From positions 33,473,604-33,537,603 of the forward strand of contig NC_091138.1 of assembly GCF_041381155.1 (NCBI RefSeq): a DNA stretch of 64,000 nucleotides, read 5' to 3'. The notes beneath the pieces were generated by a model, which was not told the origin of the DNA, searched no databases, and saw only the letters and a program-made list of their open reading frames with translations. A program made the position numbers and the translations under genes. This document shows, in pieces, positions 47,801-62,800 of the stretch; position 1 is the stretch's first letter, and each line of letters begins with the position of its first letter. This stretch comes from Argopecten irradians. Its lineage: Eukaryota; Mollusca; Bivalvia; Pectinida; Pectinidae.

Positions 47801-50800
47801 GCTTTTTTCTAGAGGCTTTTTGGGCCGATTATGGGCCTCATTCCCAATGAAAATTATTTCAAATTTATGCCAAATTCCCTATAAATACAGTTTACTCCTG
47901 GAAATTTCCTTCCCAATTGACTTATTACTTCCTCAAAATAAGGTAAAATGGCCCCTTCCCAATTAAGTGGGGAAAAACCTGGTTGTGTGAGATAATTAAA
48001 GGAGATTCAATGCAATCATGATATGTGAATGAAGTATTCTTCAATAGTTGAGGAAGGCAACACTAATCAAGGTGTTGCTTTTCTGGCAGTGACGGAAACG
48101 ATGCTGCGGTGGCATCAACATTTGTTTTAACAGGTTTACTTTCTACGATAAGGTAATCACAATCAATTGAATTGAAACCTGGTTGAGTTTTTATTTGCAT
48201 CCGTCAGAGCACATGGACAAAAACTGAAAAAAAATATTTTGTCCAATTGTAGTAATATTTTATTAGAAACTCAGAATTATATTGGATTTTGTCAATTTGT
48301 GTTAAATCAATTCCAATAGTACTGGTACTTCGTCAAGATAGTGGTTCTTTGCATCCATATCAGAACACAATAGACAAAACAAAAATTGAGGAAAATACTT
48401 TACCTAGTTCTTGTACTTTTTGGGGGGAAAACCTTAATTTTGATGGATTTCTATTTTTTGTCAAAGTTCATTTAAATATTTCCGATCTTACCAAGACTTT
48501 GCCATGTCTTTACTACTATATATCATTACAGACTTTATTCAACCCAATATAAGGGGGAGCAGATCAATTGAACCAGATTTAGATTAGACCTTTATAAGAA
48601 TTACTGCACAAAGTAAACCATGAATCAATTTGCAAAAGACATCAAATAAAGAAACATACATGGTTTTCATATTTTCAGTCTGCATTTAATTTGAGGTAAG
48701 TCAAATTGTTGATGGGGGACGCTTATAGGGATTGGGATGCCTATTGGGTCAAATAATTTTGGCCCTAAATGACCTTAGTTGTCGATGGGCCATAAAACTC
48801 AAACAAACGGTACATGGAACCAATCTTATAGAGAAATACTTTTTCTGCTTGTCTTTTGTCAAATGGATTTTAACATGCAAAGCTAAATAGGTACGACCAA
48901 TTTTATAATTTGGATAATTTTTCAATTGGTAATATTTAAACGCAAGATGGATAACAAGCTGACATAACATAGAAAAGCTAAACAGCTTGTCTTAGTTGTC
49001 CACCTCATTCATGAATTGTTCTCCTGTGTGTATCATGTGCAACAGGAAGTTCAAAAGAAAGTGATGTAGTCTTCTTCATTTAGACAGAAGTTCAAGTACA
49101 CATGTCCATCTTGTAAAACATTCATGGATTAATAGAATCTTATAATTACATGGGTCTGTCAAGTGGACAGCTACATGGATATCTCAACCCGAGTGAAAGA
49201 TTTTGGCTTGTCAACCCGAGGCTTGCCGGCCAAAATCTCCACGAAGTTACGCCGCATATATTGATGATGTCACGTTATATATATATATTATTGTCTAGCA
49301 CATGTGAGCTGTCTTACATCCCCTGTGTAAGATAGAGTTATCTTTTCCCTAGCAACCATGGGATATCCCTGTGCAGTATGGAAGAATTATTGAATCTTTC
49401 ATTCCCTTTAGGGTGAGACAGGAAAACCTCAACCCAATGGGAAGTTTCTTAAGTTGTCAAACACACTTTGCTTTAATTGCTGTCAAAGCTGTAACATGTT
49501 ACGGGTATTCAAGATTGCTTGCATCCTTTGGTTTTACATATACCTCTCAATTTTTCTAAAGAGTGGTATCCCTGAAAGAGAACAAAATGATGGAGCATGC
49601 TTGTCAATTTTGTTGTTTAGGAACAAATACCGGCATGTAATAAAGCTAAGGCTCCCTTATATGTTTTTGCCGTAAAACTTCATTATATTTCATACAACTT
49701 TTGTGGTAGACAGTGACGACTTCTGTCGTTGCAGGCACTGATGAAATAATATTTCACATTTATTTTAATGTTTTGCAATATCTTTACAGGTGTTATGAAT
49801 ATTTACTAATACTGTGATACCTGATAACTATGATAAAGATTCCTATGTAACAGATATGTTATCATTTTTAAGTGTTTAGTTGTGTTTTCTTGTTGGCATT
49901 TCCCACCTGGCACAAAACAAAAGTAGCAATCAAAATTTTTTGTGTATGCATTTGTAAACAAATAGCTTGAAATACCAATAAATATGGTCTCCAACAACTG
50001 CGCCCTTCTAAGCCAATAACCTGTGTATGTTGCCCTTATTAGGGAATATTGTATGAGTATTCAATAGTCCTTGAAATGTAGATTTTGGTGATATTTTAAA
50101 TCATAGAGACATAGTCACATATAAACAATTTACCAGACGGTTTCCTAGTATTTTGAAAGGTACCCAGGTACACATTTTCAGACCAATTTTGCTTCCCCAA
50201 CCAAACCCGTGCCCGTGCTTCATTTTTGCAGGAATCAAATATGGGGTCGATCCAGTAGTTCATTGTATTGAAATTTCATCATTAAAGCTGGGGATTTATC
50301 CATAAAGATAAAATGTAAAAGATATTCATAAGAGACCAATGCATTTCTTATAGGGGAGATAACTCTGAATATGATTCAGACTTACCATATTCCACCCAAT
50401 AAGCTCCCAGGGTGTTTGTATTGAGTCAATGGGGTGCTTAATGGAACCAAATTCAGACTTTTGACGAAATAATTATGCACAGTAAGACTAAAATTAATTT
50501 TCAATGGATATGAAATGAAGAAATTCATATTTTATGTCTACATTAAGTCTCATAAAGGATGGCACTTATGGTGGGGGTGCTTATGGATTGAATATGCTAG
50601 GGTTGTATGTAACAGGTTAATTAACACAACACTAATTGGAGCCACTTAACATTCATCTACACATTTTGTCCTACAAATGTAGTATTATGTACCCCATGTA
50701 TTTCCTGTAAATGTTTGCTGCTCCTGACAGGTATCATGAGGTATATATGTAAGACCCACTAGTGTATTTTGCATCACCTGTTGATCTGAAGCTCATGTTT

Positions 50801-53800
50801 ACTGTTACGTTGTTATCTATGCCACTTCTGGTGTTTTAAGTGCCTCCAACATATTGTACTTGACGATCCCCCAATTCCATTTTCTCCCCTCCCTTTCCCC
50901 TCCGTATCTCCTCCCCTTCCCTCTACCCCCATTTCCTATCCTCTCTCCCCTTCCCTCTACCCCTTATCCCCTCCCCTTCCCTCTACTCCCATTTCCCATC
51001 CCCCTGTCCCCCATCCCCTTACCTTTACACCCCCTCCCTTTCCCCCTATCCCCCCTCCTTCACTTCCTATCACTATCTTTACATGTATAAGGCTTACTCC
51101 TGCACACTTTATTCCTAACAAACAGGTGAACTAGTTCACATGGACATGAAACCAGACAGACAGACAAGTGTTTTCACTTCCTCAATAGCATTTTGTTCTT
51201 ATTTGATTGGAATTCTCATCATTTTGTCTTCATGCGGCATTAGTACATTACACCCCTCTTTTCCTGACCCCAATCTCGTCCTGATCTTGTTTGTGTTAAT
51301 TCAATTTTAAGTGAAAAGTCTGTCTAGAAGAAATGCTTGCACTTGCAAGTTTGTATTATGATGTGCATTCAGAGAACTGTCGATATTTGAGACTTGCAGG
51401 GCATCCTGGCTTGCAGATTCAACAGCTCTGTAGTTAGAATTAGTATCTGTGTCAAGTCTATTGATTAGGTTATTTTACATTGAACAAGATTTGTTTGGTA
51501 TTAACCATTTGAGCGCTGGTGTGTGGTGTACGACCCAACTCGTCATTCCTGTCTCTATATAGCTGGGTCTCTCTCCCTACGCCTGACTAGTGCTACACAC
51601 ATTGATTGAAACCTATCCAATAGGAGCTGCCAGACTTATGAGGGGAAAACACAGGAAAGAGATATATAGAAAGGAAGGGTTTGGAGAAAGGCCAACAAGC
51701 TTGATGGCCGAACCCTAGGGATATAGGACTCTGTAAATACTAGTAAACTACACAAGGAAGGCTGCTGTATAGCAGTGGTGAGGAGATCACAAACTGGTTT
51801 ACAATACACTATACAGGTTGTATGTGCTTGGCTAGACAACCTGCCCTAACCACCTGTGTGCCTATGGTAATTGGTGTAATGTAGCAGTAGTAGGACAGAT
51901 GTACACATACCAGTAGCTAGATCTCTAGCCTTTCACTTACAGAGATTGTTTACTCAGATATACCAGGCAGTGGAATAGAGAATATATATAGTATACTTAT
52001 CTGATCATTTTATACAGTTTTCTTAATGAAAATCTTGAAATCTGGTAAGAATCTATGGAATGTCATGATAAGTGCTGCTGAAATTCATACACACTCGTGT
52101 TGCAAAAACTGAAAACTAAGATATATACAACTCATGTATACATAGTTCATGAAATAAGCCCTATTCTTCTCTTTGGATGTATGTTAATAGAAAACTCCAT
52201 GCTAATTAATATTGCATACTTAACTTCTTAGAAAAACATGAATTCTTTCATGAAGTTTTTTGCATATCATTAATATCAAAACAGGACCTTTAATTGTCCA
52301 AATCTGATATAATTGAAAACAAAAATACATGGACAGCCTGTGAAACATGCACACTACTATATATATTGACTACTCTACAAGACTTGACTAGGCCACAATG
52401 AGAAGTTTACCTGGTATTGTTTGTAGCATTCCTATACATGTTATATATAAATAGGTACTGTATAACATATTAAAGATGCTCCACCGCCGACAGAGCATAA
52501 ATGATATTCATCACTTGAACAGTAATTGGTGTTTAATCGTGTATATATATGTATAATTAACACAAAAAAATGCAATTAAATAATTTAATTTGCCTTTGGT
52601 ACATACGCAATCAGTATTTCATTCCATATAGGATATAGTGACATGGAATTTTTTCGGGATGCAATTTATTATTTTTTTATATTTTTAACTTAAAGTAAAA
52701 TTAGAAAACTTTTCAATGGTGGTAATGATGTTAAAGTAAGTAACTTTTTTAACTAAAGAAAAATACTAAATCGACTGCTCATATTTTTGATAGTGAAAAA
52801 TAACGTTTGTCAGCGGAGGAGCATCTTTAACATGAAACTTCTGTAATATAGAAAAGTTTGTTGTGTTCATGATGACATGATAGACTGATAGCTATGGGAC
52901 CATGAATATAAAAAATAGCTATGGGACCATGAATATAAAAAATAGCTATGGGACCATGAATATAAAAAATAGCTATGGGACCATGAATATAAAAAATATA
53001 TGTAACCATTGTTACAATTGAAGACTACCCACAAATATTTATATCTTCCAAATAAACCCATGAATATTTCATGTTAAAAGTAAGATAAACAGTTACAGGT
53101 ATCTTTTTACATTTAACTTCATTTATTTGTGGATTTGTGGTTTACATTTTATATATGTATGTGTACAGAGGTCAGTGACCCAGTAATATATTGATATACA
53201 CACTGCCAGCTCCGTGTAACTTAACATAACGCTGACCACACAATGGACTATTGTGTACAGACAATCAAAGCTTTCATATTAACCATACATTCACTTTTCT
53301 GAATTCATTTAATTCTAGCTATAGGTTTGTATTTTCAAGCAATTGTGTAAATGAGCTTTAAAATTTTGTTTTGAAAAAATGAAATAAAGATGGAGTCCTT
53401 CTAATAATACAACTCTTTAAAAAGACTGATTATAGATTGCAGTATATAATTCAATTTTCAGTTCTTTTTATTAGAAATTTTATTCTGCCCATACCTCAAA
53501 CACCATGGTGTATTTTGTAATGTCAGCTAACATAGATGTATTATTCATTGTATTTATGAAATGTGGTGGCTAATTAGTGGTTAATGTGTTCCAACATATT
53601 ACCACTAACCCTCCACCTCTGGGTTTTGAGGGGGACAGTCTCCAGGTACTGACTGCAGGTCAGTGTTTTTCACCAGATACTCCAGTTTTCATCTGCTTCC
53701 TTAACCTTACAATATAAATTAAATGACCCTGGCTGTTGATAGGACATAAAACAAACAAACTGGACACAGACCACCTATAAAATCTTCCTCAGAATTGATT

Positions 53801-56800
53801 AATTTATCAGTACTTTTTCCTGGTACACACACGTCAACAGGTAATCTACCGTGATTGGAGTTGTTTACTGTCACATTCATGTCCTAGACTGCCGTTTTAG
53901 TCCAAGGTCGAAAGTTCACTACTGATTATGTGTGGAAACACTCCATTAAAATCTTCAGGGTCACTGTCATCTGATCATGAGGAGTCATTGTAGTTCATAG
54001 TTATACAATAGTACATTGATGAGTACATGTTAATGGGAATTAAGACATCAATCTGTGTTATTGGTATTTTCCTTTTCAACAGTATTTTGGTTTTTGAAAT
54101 TAAAAATTACATGTGCGTGTATTGAAAATATGAAGTTTTCATTCACTCTGAGAAAAAAAATCAAATTCATGTGAACGCTGCATAAAAAGTTGATCAAATA
54201 TATCATAGGTGTTGCCCTGTAATACACTAATCTATATGGAAGGAACTTGTATAGAATTAAATGTCTTTAAGTGATAACGAGATATATATACATACCAAGC
54301 TTTTGTGAACAGAGTTGGATAAGTGTAACTTCATTGAAATATAAAAAGCACAATTTAGATCTAATATGAGATGTGTTATTCAGAGGGCAGATTGATTTAT
54401 GAATTTGATAACTTGATTGTCCTTCACCAGCACAGCTGTGTTTAACTCCTTGTTTTGAATGTGAAAAGGTATATCATTCTGCAGCCTGACAATATTTACA
54501 TATACATATATATATACTGGATTCTGTGCGACTTGTTGCACACTTTCACTAATATAAAAAAAAAACAAGATGCATACAACAATAGATCTACCTTTGTTGC
54601 CCTACATAGTTAAAGACTGAAAAACATTATGTAATCCATTGTTTACTTCCTTTCAGGGCAACTGAATCAGAACCACTATCATGAAGAGATGTATCCCCCT
54701 GGGGGTGGAGGTCGCATGCCTGGGGGTGGGGCTGGCCCCACGGGATACCAGGGTCAGAGCTCACAGCCTATGGTATGTATATTGATTTGAAAATGATTAA
54801 AGCAAAGTAATAAACTTGAGTCAATCCTAAATTTTTCCTTTACCATATAACAGAATTTTTTGTTATGAAGAAATTATCGTTGTTTCTAAGAAACCATATT
54901 TTTAATGAAGATCAAACAATTTCTGTAATACATAACTGCAAATAGTATTACTATGGTAACCACAACTATTTCTGCCCATGATATAATTATGAAGCTCAAA
55001 ACCACAAAAAGAACATACCCACAAATATTTCATGTTAACAGTAACGATTTTCACATTTTTTAGCTCACCTGCCCAAAGGGCAAATGAGCTGATGCTCTGG
55101 TGCAGTGTCCATCGGGCAGCCGGCATCAACTTTTTTATTTAAACAACTTCTTCTCCGAAACTTTGAGACCTAGAGTCCTGAAATTGGACTTATAGCAATG
55201 CTGGGATGAAGGGCTACCAAGTTTGTTCAAATGAATGACCTTTACCTTCATTCAAGGTCACAGGGGTAAAATAGGTGAAAATCTTTAACAGACTTCCTCT
55301 AAATAACCAAGAGGCCTAGAGACCTGAAATTGGGCCTGTGGCATGCTGGGATAAAGGGCTACCAAGTTTGTTCAAATGAATGACCTTGACTTTGATTCAA
55401 GGTCACATCGGTCAAATAGGCTGAAATATCTTGTTTAGACTTCTGCTTCATAACCAAGAGCCTAGAGATTTGATATTTGGCATGTAAGATGCTGGGATGA
55501 AGGACTACCAAGTTTGGTCAAATGAATGACCTTGACCTTGATTCAAGGTCACAGGGGTCAAATAGGCTGAAATTGGTAAGAGACTTCTTCTTAATAACCA
55601 AGAGGTCTAGAGACCTTATATTGGGCCTGTGGCATGCTGGGATAAAGGGCTACCAAGTTTGTTCAACTGAATGACCTTGACCTTCATTCAAGGTCACAGG
55701 GGTCAAATAGGCTTAAATTGTTAAAAGACTTCTTCTTAATAACCAAACAGCCTAGAGACTCATATTGGACCCGTGGCATGCTGGGATCAAGGGCTACTTA
55801 GAAAGAATATACGTACCCGGCCTAATATACCTTTCGGCCAGGTACGAATTGGTCCCTATGTGTCGTAGTGGAGCACTGCCTCCGAAAATCACTCTGGCAC
55901 AGTTTTCTATACTTTTTTGTAGGTTTCCAATTATGTTATGCGTATATATGCATTAACATATTATTTTTGTCCAAAACAAACATAACTGCCATTCTTAATA
56001 TCTACCGTGCCGCTCACAAGACGTCAAATTCACAATTTGTGGACTTGCCGTATAAATTCCCTTCAGAAAGACCTTCATATGTGTTATGTAAAAAATATAA
56101 TGCCTCAATGAGAATTTGATATTTCATGTGGTTCAGTTTTATTGCCTAGTAGGTAAGTGATATCAAACAAGTACAATAAAATGCCTACAAACGTTTTATA
56201 ATGGTTTGCATAAACATTACTTTGCTCCATTAGCAGTAATAGGCACCAATTGTAGCTCTAAAGACGACACCATTTTCCTTCTAAAAGTCTTTTGAGCAAC
56301 AATATTGCAGCTAAGGGCTACCAAGTTTGTTCAAATGAATGACCTCCAACTTCATTCAAGGTCAGAGGGGTCAAATAGGCTAAAATCTTTAAATGACTTC
56401 TAAATAACCAAAAGGCATAGGAACCTGATATTGAGCCTGTGGTATGCTGGGATGAAGGACTATGAAGTTTGTTCAAATGAATGACCTTGACTTTCATTCA
56501 AGGTCATAGGGGTCAAATAGGCTAAAATCTTTTAAAAGACTTCTTCTTAATAACCAAAAGGCATAGGGACCTGATATTTGGCCTGTGGCATGCAGGGATC
56601 AAGGGCTATCAAGTTTGTTCATATGAATGACCTTGACCTTGATTCAAGGTAACAGGGTCAAATAGGTTAAACTATTCAAATGACTTTTTTTTAATAACCA
56701 AGAGGCCTAGGGACCTGATATTGGGCCTGTGACATGCTGGGATCAAGGGCTACCAAGTTTGTTCAAATGAATGACCTGAGCTTCATTCAAGGTCACAGGG

Positions 56801-59800
56801 GTCATATAGGCTAAAATCTTTAATTGATTTCTTCTTAATAACCAAGAGGCAAAGGGGACTCTAATGTGCTTAGGCATGATATAAATTATTATTCACTCTC
56901 CTATTTGTTAAGTATGAACCATGCATGATTACCAGGTAGCAGGTGAGCGATCTAGTTTTTTTTTTTTTTTTTGAGGAGGTTGAGGGTGTGTTGGCACTAA
57001 GCTAGAGTTCAGTACAATTGTATTGAGTGCTATCAAACATGCATGTTAGAATTGAAGGTTGTGTCTGTTAAAGTACACATAAAATGTTACAGACCCTGGT
57101 AAAAGCCAATTGTATGGGCTATGTACTTATACAGTGCATTTTCTGTAATGCTATACACACCTAATCTCTGAAATTGTACACATGTTTTGAAGGGAATGTT
57201 GTGGTACCATGTGTACATATATCTCTAAATATCTTGTACAGTGAAACACAGTATTCTATGTATTGATCTTCCTTGGAACATCGTTCGGTAGAAAATCAAT
57301 TAATAAACTCAAAAAATGTCATCTTCTGACGGAAAACTGCAGATTAGTTTCCTTTCTACATTTCTGTGCTTTTAATGCTGAAATGTTGTATCTCTGATAC
57401 TGTGTAGAGGATTGGGGGTGTTCGCAGTAGTCGTCTCTATCTGCAATCATTGTCTAGATTGTTTTTCACACAAGAGTTTTGATTAAGATCGATACAATAG
57501 CATCAGTTAATTGAATTTTCGATACATGTACAACCTATATATCTGTATCTCACTGATTGACGGATTGACTGTACACTATCTACTGTTTGTTTGATATTTT
57601 TAGCCCACCATCATCAGATGGTGGGCTATTCAAATCGCCCTGCGTCCGTGGTCCGTTGTCCTTTGTCCACCATCCGTCGTCCATCCGTAAACAATGCTTG
57701 TTATCACTATTTCTTAAAAACTACTGCAGGGATTTTGTTCAAACTTCACATGGAGGGTCCCCTTGGTCCATAGTTGTGCCATACAGGATTTGTGGCTGAT
57801 CGGAAAAACAAGATGGCCGCCAGGCAGCCATCTTTGATTTTGGCAGTTGAAGATTGTTATCGATATTTCTTGAGAACTACTGAAGGGATTTTGTTCAAAC
57901 TTCATATGGAGGGTACCCTTGGTCCCTAGCTGTGCCATACAGATTTTGAGGCTGATCAGGAAAAACAAGATGGCTTCCTAAAACATTTTCCCAAAGAAAA
58001 CTTGTTCAAATGAACAAATTTCATTACACATGATTCAATTCTATTTTATTATTTTTAGTAAGACATCAATATTTATAATATATGCTCAAAGAGGGATTTC
58101 CAGCCCATCTTAAACAACATATTTAGTGCTGGTGCCAAGGTTGTCGGATGAGAGTAAAGGCCATTGGGCCTCTTGTTCATCCTAGCCTAGTTCAATGAAA
58201 AGCTATTTTTAGTCCAGTTTTGGTCTGCTCTGCTAGTGTAACTATATTGTAGCTCATAGCCTGCTATACAGTAATGTCTCTGATGACACAAGGTGACAAC
58301 ACGATCAAATTACACTGGGTGAAGTCTCGTTTTATACACGGTCACCTGTACATGTCTTCATTTAATATAAAAAAAAAACATTACCTGTAATCTGGATGTG
58401 TAGAAATTAAAGTCTTTGCTACTGCTCACCAGTATATACAGACATTATACATTGGATTCATTTTACCTGTTCAACTGAATGTATGTGTATTGGACAGATA
58501 TGTGCACATGTTCCAGAATATCAAAAAAATAGCACATGTAATTAGAATCATTATTTAGGTTAATTATGAGTAAAAACATCTATTTTTAACTTAAGGCTAA
58601 CAAGCATTCTTTTTAATTTATTTCCTAGAGGTTGCAAGTAGGTTAATTAATTAGGCGTCATGATTTGGTTACAATATAATATGTATGTGTTCACAGGAGA
58701 GTAATACAAGTACAATAAAGTATGTTTATATTACACCAAATTCATGGTTATAACATAGTAATTATTATTTCCCATCAATGTTACAATAAGATATATATAT
58801 AATATGAGTGTAATGAACTTTGCTTATAACAAAGTAATTTGTTGATCCCCAAGGTTCCTCATAATTGTGTTTTACTGCACTGTTCGTTATTCTCTCCGGA
58901 TCCATTATGTAACTGCAAGAAAGTTCTTAAATTTATATGGAATTACACGAAAAGATTTGTTAACAATGTGCAAAATATAAAGGTATTATCAGAGCACTAA
59001 CGAGGCAGTATCTACATCCATTTGAGGTAGCTAATTGAAGTTTATTCAGAAGATATTTATTGCTCCAAGATTCAGGTTTATGATAAGATTAATACATATA
59101 CATCATGCCTTATAAAACAAGATTCGTTTGGTTGTCACCAGAGTTTTGTAACATATAATAGAGGCATTTTTGTGATGTCTTTAAATCATTGATTAAAAAC
59201 CCAAAATGAGCATGGTACATGTTTGTGTTTTCTATACACAATATTGGGGTGATGTAAATTTGTATCTGTGTACGTAATATATGCATATATTAAACTGGAT
59301 ATGGGTAGATCATCAGTGACGAGGTATCTTTAATTGTTAGATGACTAGATCATCCAGTTTAAACCTTGGTCTGGCTGCTACATTCTCTCCTCTCCTGTTA
59401 CATATACACAAAAAATTTAAAAACCCAAAACAATCTGATGGTGTCATAAAAAATCTATTAAGCTTGTTTTATCTCATTTTCATATCTTTTAAATGACACA
59501 AAGCCCAGACATCCATACATAGTTATGTAATTTGTATGGCATGTAGATTGTCCTATACAAAAACATTTAAAAAAAAAAAAAAATCACTACATGGCTGCCT
59601 TTTTTGAAATTTTGCATTTGTCAAAAGTGAATTGTTGAATCCACTCAGCCTGTTTGATTCACAAATGTTTAATATTTCAGTCGTTGCTGGCATATCATAT
59701 AAACTGCTATATGTACATTTGCTATTTATATTCAAAATCATCTGTGCAGACAGGTAATCTTTAATGCACTGGAGTTTTGATGATGATGATGACATAAGGT

Positions 59801-62800
59801 TGCTTGAAATCTAAAGGGAATCAGTGTGTAATCTGCATTGATCCCAGGAAATAATACTGTCATTTAATTAAAATTTTCTATAGATCAGTTGTGTGTAGGA
59901 ACTCTGTGGTATTGAATGTGTGATCACAGGTCTGAATCACCGACACTGTACAGGACTGACATAAACGATGACACATCTTCTGTTTGTATAATGATGCTGT
60001 TGAGTAATTCTGATGAAATGGAGGAACAGAATGCTTTTCTGATTACACTGCCATGGTGGTCGAGTGGTTAAGGTGTCGTTCGGGTTAATTTTATATGACA
60101 GGGTTTCATCAAACACATGTTTTCTGTGTCATTCATGTAAATTAATTGCTTTAGAGGATTGGTTTGGTTTGATCAGTTTAGAGTCCTATTAACAGCCAAG
60201 GTCGTTTAAGGATGTACATTATACCAGGTTTAGATGTTGCAAAAAGCTGGAGTACAAGGAGAAAAAACCACCAACCAGTGGTCAGTACTTAGCCACTGCC
60301 CCACATGGGATTTGAACTCACGATCCAAAGGTGGAGGGCTTGTGGTAAATTAGACACATATGAACCACTTGGCCACTGTAGTTCCACTTTAGAGGACTGT
60401 CCAGTGGACTTGGTCATGAAATGAAGAACAAACAATGAGCATTTTGATTTGAAAAAATGTCAGTGAAATAGTGGGTTTTTGTTGTGAAAGGAAGTATACC
60501 TCAACATACTGTAGTACTAGTTTATTGTGATAAAAAGACCTACCGTAGATCTCCCAGAATTTACAATTGGACTGCCAAAATAGTCTCCGTGATCCTCATA
60601 GAAAATGCTGGGGAAAACCCTGTGAATTTTATACATATACCTTTTCCTCTTTTAAGTTGTAAGGTCAACACATTATGTAGCTGAGCATGTGCAAGGTGCT
60701 GACATACCTTTCGTTGTTAGTTTTTCTCCAGGTACTCCAGATGTACTTAAGTTTTGACCAAAAACAACAAGCATATCTATGAATGACTAGAGATATGCAG
60801 CATGCAAGACACAAACAATCTGCCTATATCTCGATTGATCTATAGTAGAATATATTTATAATGAACTTGCATATAAAGAATTCATGGTTATAACAAAGTA
60901 CTTTTCGTTCCACAACAAGGCTTGTAATGTTTGTATAGTGAGCTGTGCTTATTACTAAATAATTTTGGTTGGCCTCAGAAGTTCGTTATACCCATGTTTT
61001 ACTGAGGATACTGAATACTGTACACATACTTATTTTAAATTTTAGAGCAAATGTGAAAACCTGTAGATTATGATATAAGTGTGGAAAAATTCACACAATT
61101 TGGTGGTTCAATACTGGAAATTCCCTTTCGCAAAATTTAGCGCTGTGCATGAATTAGTGCTAAATGTATTAGTTTGAAAATGTGCTATATTTAGCTAAAA
61201 TAAGATTTAAAAATAATTTAAATTAACTTTTGTATTTTTCAGCCAACAATACCGCAACAGAACATGGCCAACTACCAGAACCAAGGGAGTGGAAACTATG
61301 ACAACCGAGGTCAGAGGGTGCCTAGCATGCATGGACAGTACTCTGATGGCATGTATGGCCGGGGACACAACCAGTCATCACAACACTACATGGCACACCA
61401 GTCATATGGTGGAATGCAGGGATCTGGGTCTGTTGGCCAGGGACCTTATGGCCCTGGTCAGTATGGTCAAATGCCCAGCGGATACGGACCTATGACGGGT
61501 GGCCGTAACTACGGGTCTGGCAGTATGTCACACTCGGGGCGTCAACAGCAACAGCAGCAGCAGCAGAATCATCAACAAGCACAGCCACAGCAACAAGGTA
61601 GCCATGTTCCATCCCATATGATGCACGGTGGGGGACAGGTACAAAGTCCACAGGATGTGGCTAATTCCATCCTTCAAATGACGGCAGCCTATCAACCTAA
61701 TCAGACAGTACAAGTTCCATTGTCTAAAAACCGCCATGCACCATACCATGTGCCGAACTCCCCTCACTATGTCATGCCTAGCCAGGGAAGCAGTCCAACT
61801 CACCAACAACAACAGCAACAGCAGCAGCAGCTTCAGGGGCCACAAGGGGGGCATCAGTTCATGTACCCAAGTTCCTCCCCTCATCATTCTCACCCCTCCA
61901 GGACCTCACCCATCAGTCCTAGTCCTGGCTTTATTCACAGCCCTGCCTCTCATCACAGCAACCAAAGTCTGCCTAACTCAAGTCCGCGTTCCATACAGAG
62001 TCCAACTCAGCACCCGGGGAGTACAGGTGGTAGTGTTAAGTCTCCAGTACCTCCCCCATCTCCCATTGGGAGCCTCAAGTCACCATGTGCCATGCAGTCT
62101 CCTATGAATGCTGGACAGAGCATATGTTCTCCTACGCCAGTGAACCAACAACTGCATGTTTCTGTGTCAACTCAAAATATAATGCCAGCTTATACGGGTC
62201 AGTCACCAACACAACAGAAGAACATTGGTTGTTATTCTCCCAAAACAAACCCTATAAGCCCCCCAGCTAGTCAGATCAGCTCACCTTTCACTCCACTGTC
62301 TAAATCGTCAGTCCAAAGTCCACCTCAGCAGGATCCCTACACAAGCCCTCACCCAACAAGGGAGTATGTAAGCGACGGCTCCCAGGATCCGAGAGACCAA
62401 GCCTCATCCTCGGGAGGGGCTAACCCTCTGTTGTCATTGCAGAAACTGTGCATGCTACCCGAAAAACAAGTTATTGACCCCAAAAGTGTAGTTAATGATG
62501 CATGTCTTCCTTCACCACAATCACGTGACAACTCAAAAAACTTGGATGCCAATGCTGACTCACAGGGTTCAGGAGGTCAAGGTAGTTCCCAAAGTGAGAG
62601 TAGGTGTGGGTCAGCATTGGGGTCAAGTCAGTCCAGTCAGTGTGCTGACGGCAGACATTGTGACGAAGAAAAGTCTGCTGCTGGGGCAACTGGCGAAGCT
62701 AAACCTCCACCGTGTGATAATGCAGGTCTGTGTTCAGGAGACGCGACATCTTCAAAAGACGACAAACCAGCAGCCAAAGATGATGACAAAGAGAGCTTTC

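Noticed and set aside
52890..52998. CRISPR-like regular repeats
   Set aside because: Head-to-tail units with no unique spacers, in a eukaryotic intron.
52827..53061. Repetitive peptide frames (FYIHGPIAI blocks)
   Set aside because: Produced by the 27-bp minisatellite, whose period is a multiple of three.
61528..61893. 121-residue Leu-rich minus-strand frame
   Set aside because: It is the antisense shadow of poly-Q codons in the SAM-gene exon.
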